From positions 2,790,001 through 2,854,000 of the forward strand of contig NZ_CP042453.1 of assembly GCF_007993735.1 (NCBI RefSeq): a stretch of 64,000 nt of DNA, given 5' to 3'. Within the stretch, counting starts at the first letter, position 1; each line of letters opens with the position of its first letter. Under the pieces are notes generated by a model. The model did not search any database. It saw nothing but the letters and a program-made list of their open reading frames with translations, and was not told where the DNA came from. The DNA is from Arenimonas daejeonensis. GTDB lineage: Bacteria > Pseudomonadota > Gammaproteobacteria > Xanthomonadales > Xanthomonadaceae. Made by a program: the position numbers and the translations under genes. Positions 61,687-64,000 of the stretch are shown here, piece by piece.

Positions 61687-63781
61687 ATGACCCTGCGCCC
61701 GCTCGCCCTCGCCCTCTCGATCACCGTCGCCCTCGCTGCCTGCCAGCAGGCCGACGCACCCGCTGAAACCGCCGCTGCCCCCGAGGCGCCAAAACTCACC
61801 ATCGATCTGACCAAGGTCGCCCAGCAGCCGATCTCGCTGCAGGCCGCCGACCTCGACACCAACATCCAGGCCTGCCAGGACTTCAACGGTTTCGTGAACT
61901 CGAAGTGGCTGGCCGCCAACCCGGTGCCGGGCGATCGCACGGTCTGGGGCGCCTTCGCGGCCCTGGGCGAACGTTCGCTCCAGGTCCAGCACGAACTGGC
62001 CAAGGCCGCCGCGGCCGGCACCTGGGACACCGGCACGATGGAACAGAAGGTCGGTGACTTCTTCGCCGCCGGCATGGACGAAGCCAAGATCGAAGCCGCC
62101 GGCATCGCGCCGCTGCAGCCCGAACTCGACCGCATCGCCGCGCTCGCCGGCAACGCCGACATCCCCGCCTACCTGGGTGATGCCTACGCCCGTGGCCAGG
62201 GCATGCTGTTCGGCTTCTTCGCGATGGCCGACTACAACGACTCCACCACCAACATGGCCTACGCCATGGGGCGGGCTGTCGCTGCCCGAGCGCGCCTACT
62301 ACCTGGAAGACCGCGAGGACTACAAGACCGCGCGCGCCGCCTTCCTCGAACACGTCGCCAAGGTGCTGGTGCTGGCCGGCGCCGACACCGAAACCGCGAA
62401 GGCCCAGGCGCAGCAGGTGCTGGACTTCGAGACCCGCCTGGCCAAGGCCTCGCTGGGCCGCGTGGACCTGCGCGACCCGGCCAAGCGCTACAACCCGGTC
62501 GCCCTGGCCGACGCCGACGCCAGCACGCCGAACTTCAGCTGGACCGCCTTCTTCACCGCGCTCGACGTCGACGCACCCGCCACCTTCTCGCTGGCCACGC
62601 CGAATTTCTTCAAGGAATTCGACGCCATGCTGGCCGACGTGCCGCTGGACCAGTGGCAGACCTGGCTGCGCTTCCGCGCCATCGACGGCGCCTCGCCCTA
62701 CCTGAGCAGCGCCTTCGAGCAGGCCAATTACGAGTTCTACCGCAAGACCCTGGCCGGCCAGGCGCAGATGCAGGAGCGCTGGAAGCGCGTGCTGGCAGCG
62801 CTCAACGGTTCGATGGGCGAAGGTTTCGGCCAGATCTACGTCGCCCAGGCCTTCCCGCCGGAATCCAAGGCCAAGATGGAAGCGCTGGTGCAGAACCTGA
62901 TGCAGTCGCTGAAGGGCCGGCTGGAGAACCTGGACTGGATGAGTGCCGAGACCAAGGCCAAGGCGCTGGAAAAGTGGTCCAGCTTCACGCCCAAGATCGG
63001 TTACCCGGACAAGTGGCGCGACTGGAGCGGCCTGCAGGTTTCGCGCGAAAGTTATGCCGACAACCTGATCGCGGCGGCGGCGTTCAACACCCGCTTCAAC
63101 CTCGACAAGATCGGCAAGCCGGTGGACCGTAGCGAGTGGGGCATGAGCCCGCAGACGGTGAATGCGTATTACCGTTCGACCGCGAACGAGATCGTGTTCC
63201 CGGCGGCGATCCTGCAGCCGCCGTTCTTCGACGCCAATGCCGACGACGCGCTCAACTACGGCGGCATCGGCGCGGTGATCGGCCACGAGATGCTGCACGG
63301 TTTCGACGACCAGGGCAGCAAGTTCGACGCCACCGGCAACATGGCCAACTGGTGGACGGACGCCGACCGCGCCAAGTTCGACGCGGCGGCCGGCAAGCTG
63401 GCGGACCAGTACAGCGGTTACGAGGCGCTGCCGGGGCTGTTCGTCAACGGCCGGCTGGGCCTGGGCGAGAACATCGCCGACCTGGGCGGTGTGACGGTGG
63501 CCTACGACGCGCTGAAGCAGGCGCAGGGCGAGGGGTTCACCGACCCGATGATCGACGGCTACACGCAGGACCAGCGTTTCTTCATGAACTGGTCGACGGT
63601 GTGGCGCGTGGCGTTCACCGAGGCGCAGCTCAAGCAGCAGATCACGGTCGGTCCGCATTCGCCGGGCATGTTCCGGGCGATCGGTCCGCACCAGAACCTG
63701 CCGGCCTTCGCCGCGGCGTTCGGCTGCAAGGAAGGCGACAAGATGGTGCGCCCGGAAGCCGACCGCGTCGTCATCTGGTAA
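61687..63781 (+). CDS. M13-family metallopeptidase (PepO-like), frameshifted
   Basis: About 697 residues, exported with a lipobox-like LAAC near residue 18. HEMLH (residues 533-537) in VIGHEMLHGFDDQGSKFDATGN is the zinc motif; ENIADLGG carries the third ligand; late block MFRAIGPHQNLPAFAAAFGC is family-specific. It is a neprilysin-like oligopeptidase of the periplasm or outer membrane. The frame breaks at 62268-62271: GGGG should be GGG to read AMGGLSLPERAYYLEDREDYKT. A strong terminator follows. Confidence 0.92.
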
Positions 63782-63797
63782 TCCACGCGGTTCCGAC

Positions 63798-63825
63798 AAC
63801 CCCGGGCAGTCCGCTGCCCGGGGTT
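63798..63825 (+). terminator. intrinsic terminator of the M13 peptidase gene
   Basis: A perfect 12-bp stem AACCCCGGGCAG / CTGCCCGGGGTT with loop TCCG, 17 bp after the stop, followed by TTG. Confidence 0.85.
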
Positions 63826-63881
63826 TGCTGCTGCGCAAGCAGATCAAGTGCTCGTGGTCGTCTGATCCGGCGTGCGCCGCC

Positions 63882-63988
63882 CGCATCGGTAGTGACCCCT
63901 GCCCGGTCGCACGCGAGCGGCATCCTGCCCAGCTAACGACCGGCCGTTACGGCATCCTGCCTCCACTTCAGGGGTCACTACCGATGCG
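63882..63988. repeat. 107-bp structure bounded by a 20-bp perfect inverted repeat
   Basis: Arms at 63882-63901 and 63969-63988 are perfect inverses (core GCATCGGTAGTGACCCCTG). Inside are two direct copies of CGGCATCCTGCC (63918-63929, 63950-63961) and a near-palindrome TAACGACCGGCCGTTA (63934-63949). No gene spans it. The right side lies at the window edge. Confidence 0.7.
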
Positions 63989-64000
63989 TGCCGTCGCCAC

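Overview
The window is a gene-dense, very GC-rich gammaproteobacterial chromosome segment. I place it in the Lysobacteraceae/Xanthomonadaceae (Lysobacter, Luteimonas or Arenimonas-like). This is an inference from the run folC - SPOR protein - cvpA - purF, the Zur/ZnuD-type zinc locus, a HutF-type histidine pathway, an Ada-AlkA fusion and the C-rich intergenic hairpins. I see no tRNA, rRNA, CRISPR array, prophage or intact transposase. About 60 protein genes are supported, many joined by 1-4 bp stop/start overlaps (ATGA, GTGA, TGATG).

Layout: 1-14900 holds transport, protease, RNA helicase (deaD), acyl-CoA dehydrogenase and oxidoreductase genes and a PadR/membrane-sensor pair. 14900-20520 holds a BASS transporter - methyltransferase - SrkA-like kinase - lipoprotein cyclophilin run, then YkgJ/GIY-YIG/EamA. 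20580-20997 is a non-coding MITE-like element made of two facing hairpin units whose stems covary. 21000-31740 holds YaeQ, a receiver protein, a lipase, an aldo/keto reductase, an ATP/ADP-carrier-like transporter, a fatty acid desaturase, a possible small RNA and a LysR/EamA divergent pair. 31757-43137 is a split histidine-utilisation region (hutU, hutF, hutI) interrupted by alkylation repair (ada-alkA, ogt) and a LytTR two-component pair. 43208-47797 is a zinc locus (MerC-like protein, ZnuD-like receptor, zinc metallopeptidase-like protein, Zur). 47862-61125 is housekeeping: gltX, lpxH, purF, cvpA, folC, serA. The window closes with an M13 peptidase and a 20-bp inverted repeat.

The most important caution is that about 25 single-base indels break otherwise intact genes, including deaD, folC, hutI and pepO. 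Each can be rejoined by one base, nearly always in a homopolymer or at a CCWGG site. This looks like uncorrected long-read error, partly caused by Dcm-type cytosine methylation, rather than gene decay. Frameshifted genes are therefore annotated as single full-length CDSs with the break noted.

The best candidates for undescribed biology are the covarying hairpin element at 20580-20997, a DUF559 nuclease gene bounded by inverted C-rich hairpins (51374-51781) with gene-less copies elsewhere, a terminator-ended possible small RNA at 28425-28833, and the inverted repeat at 63882-63988.
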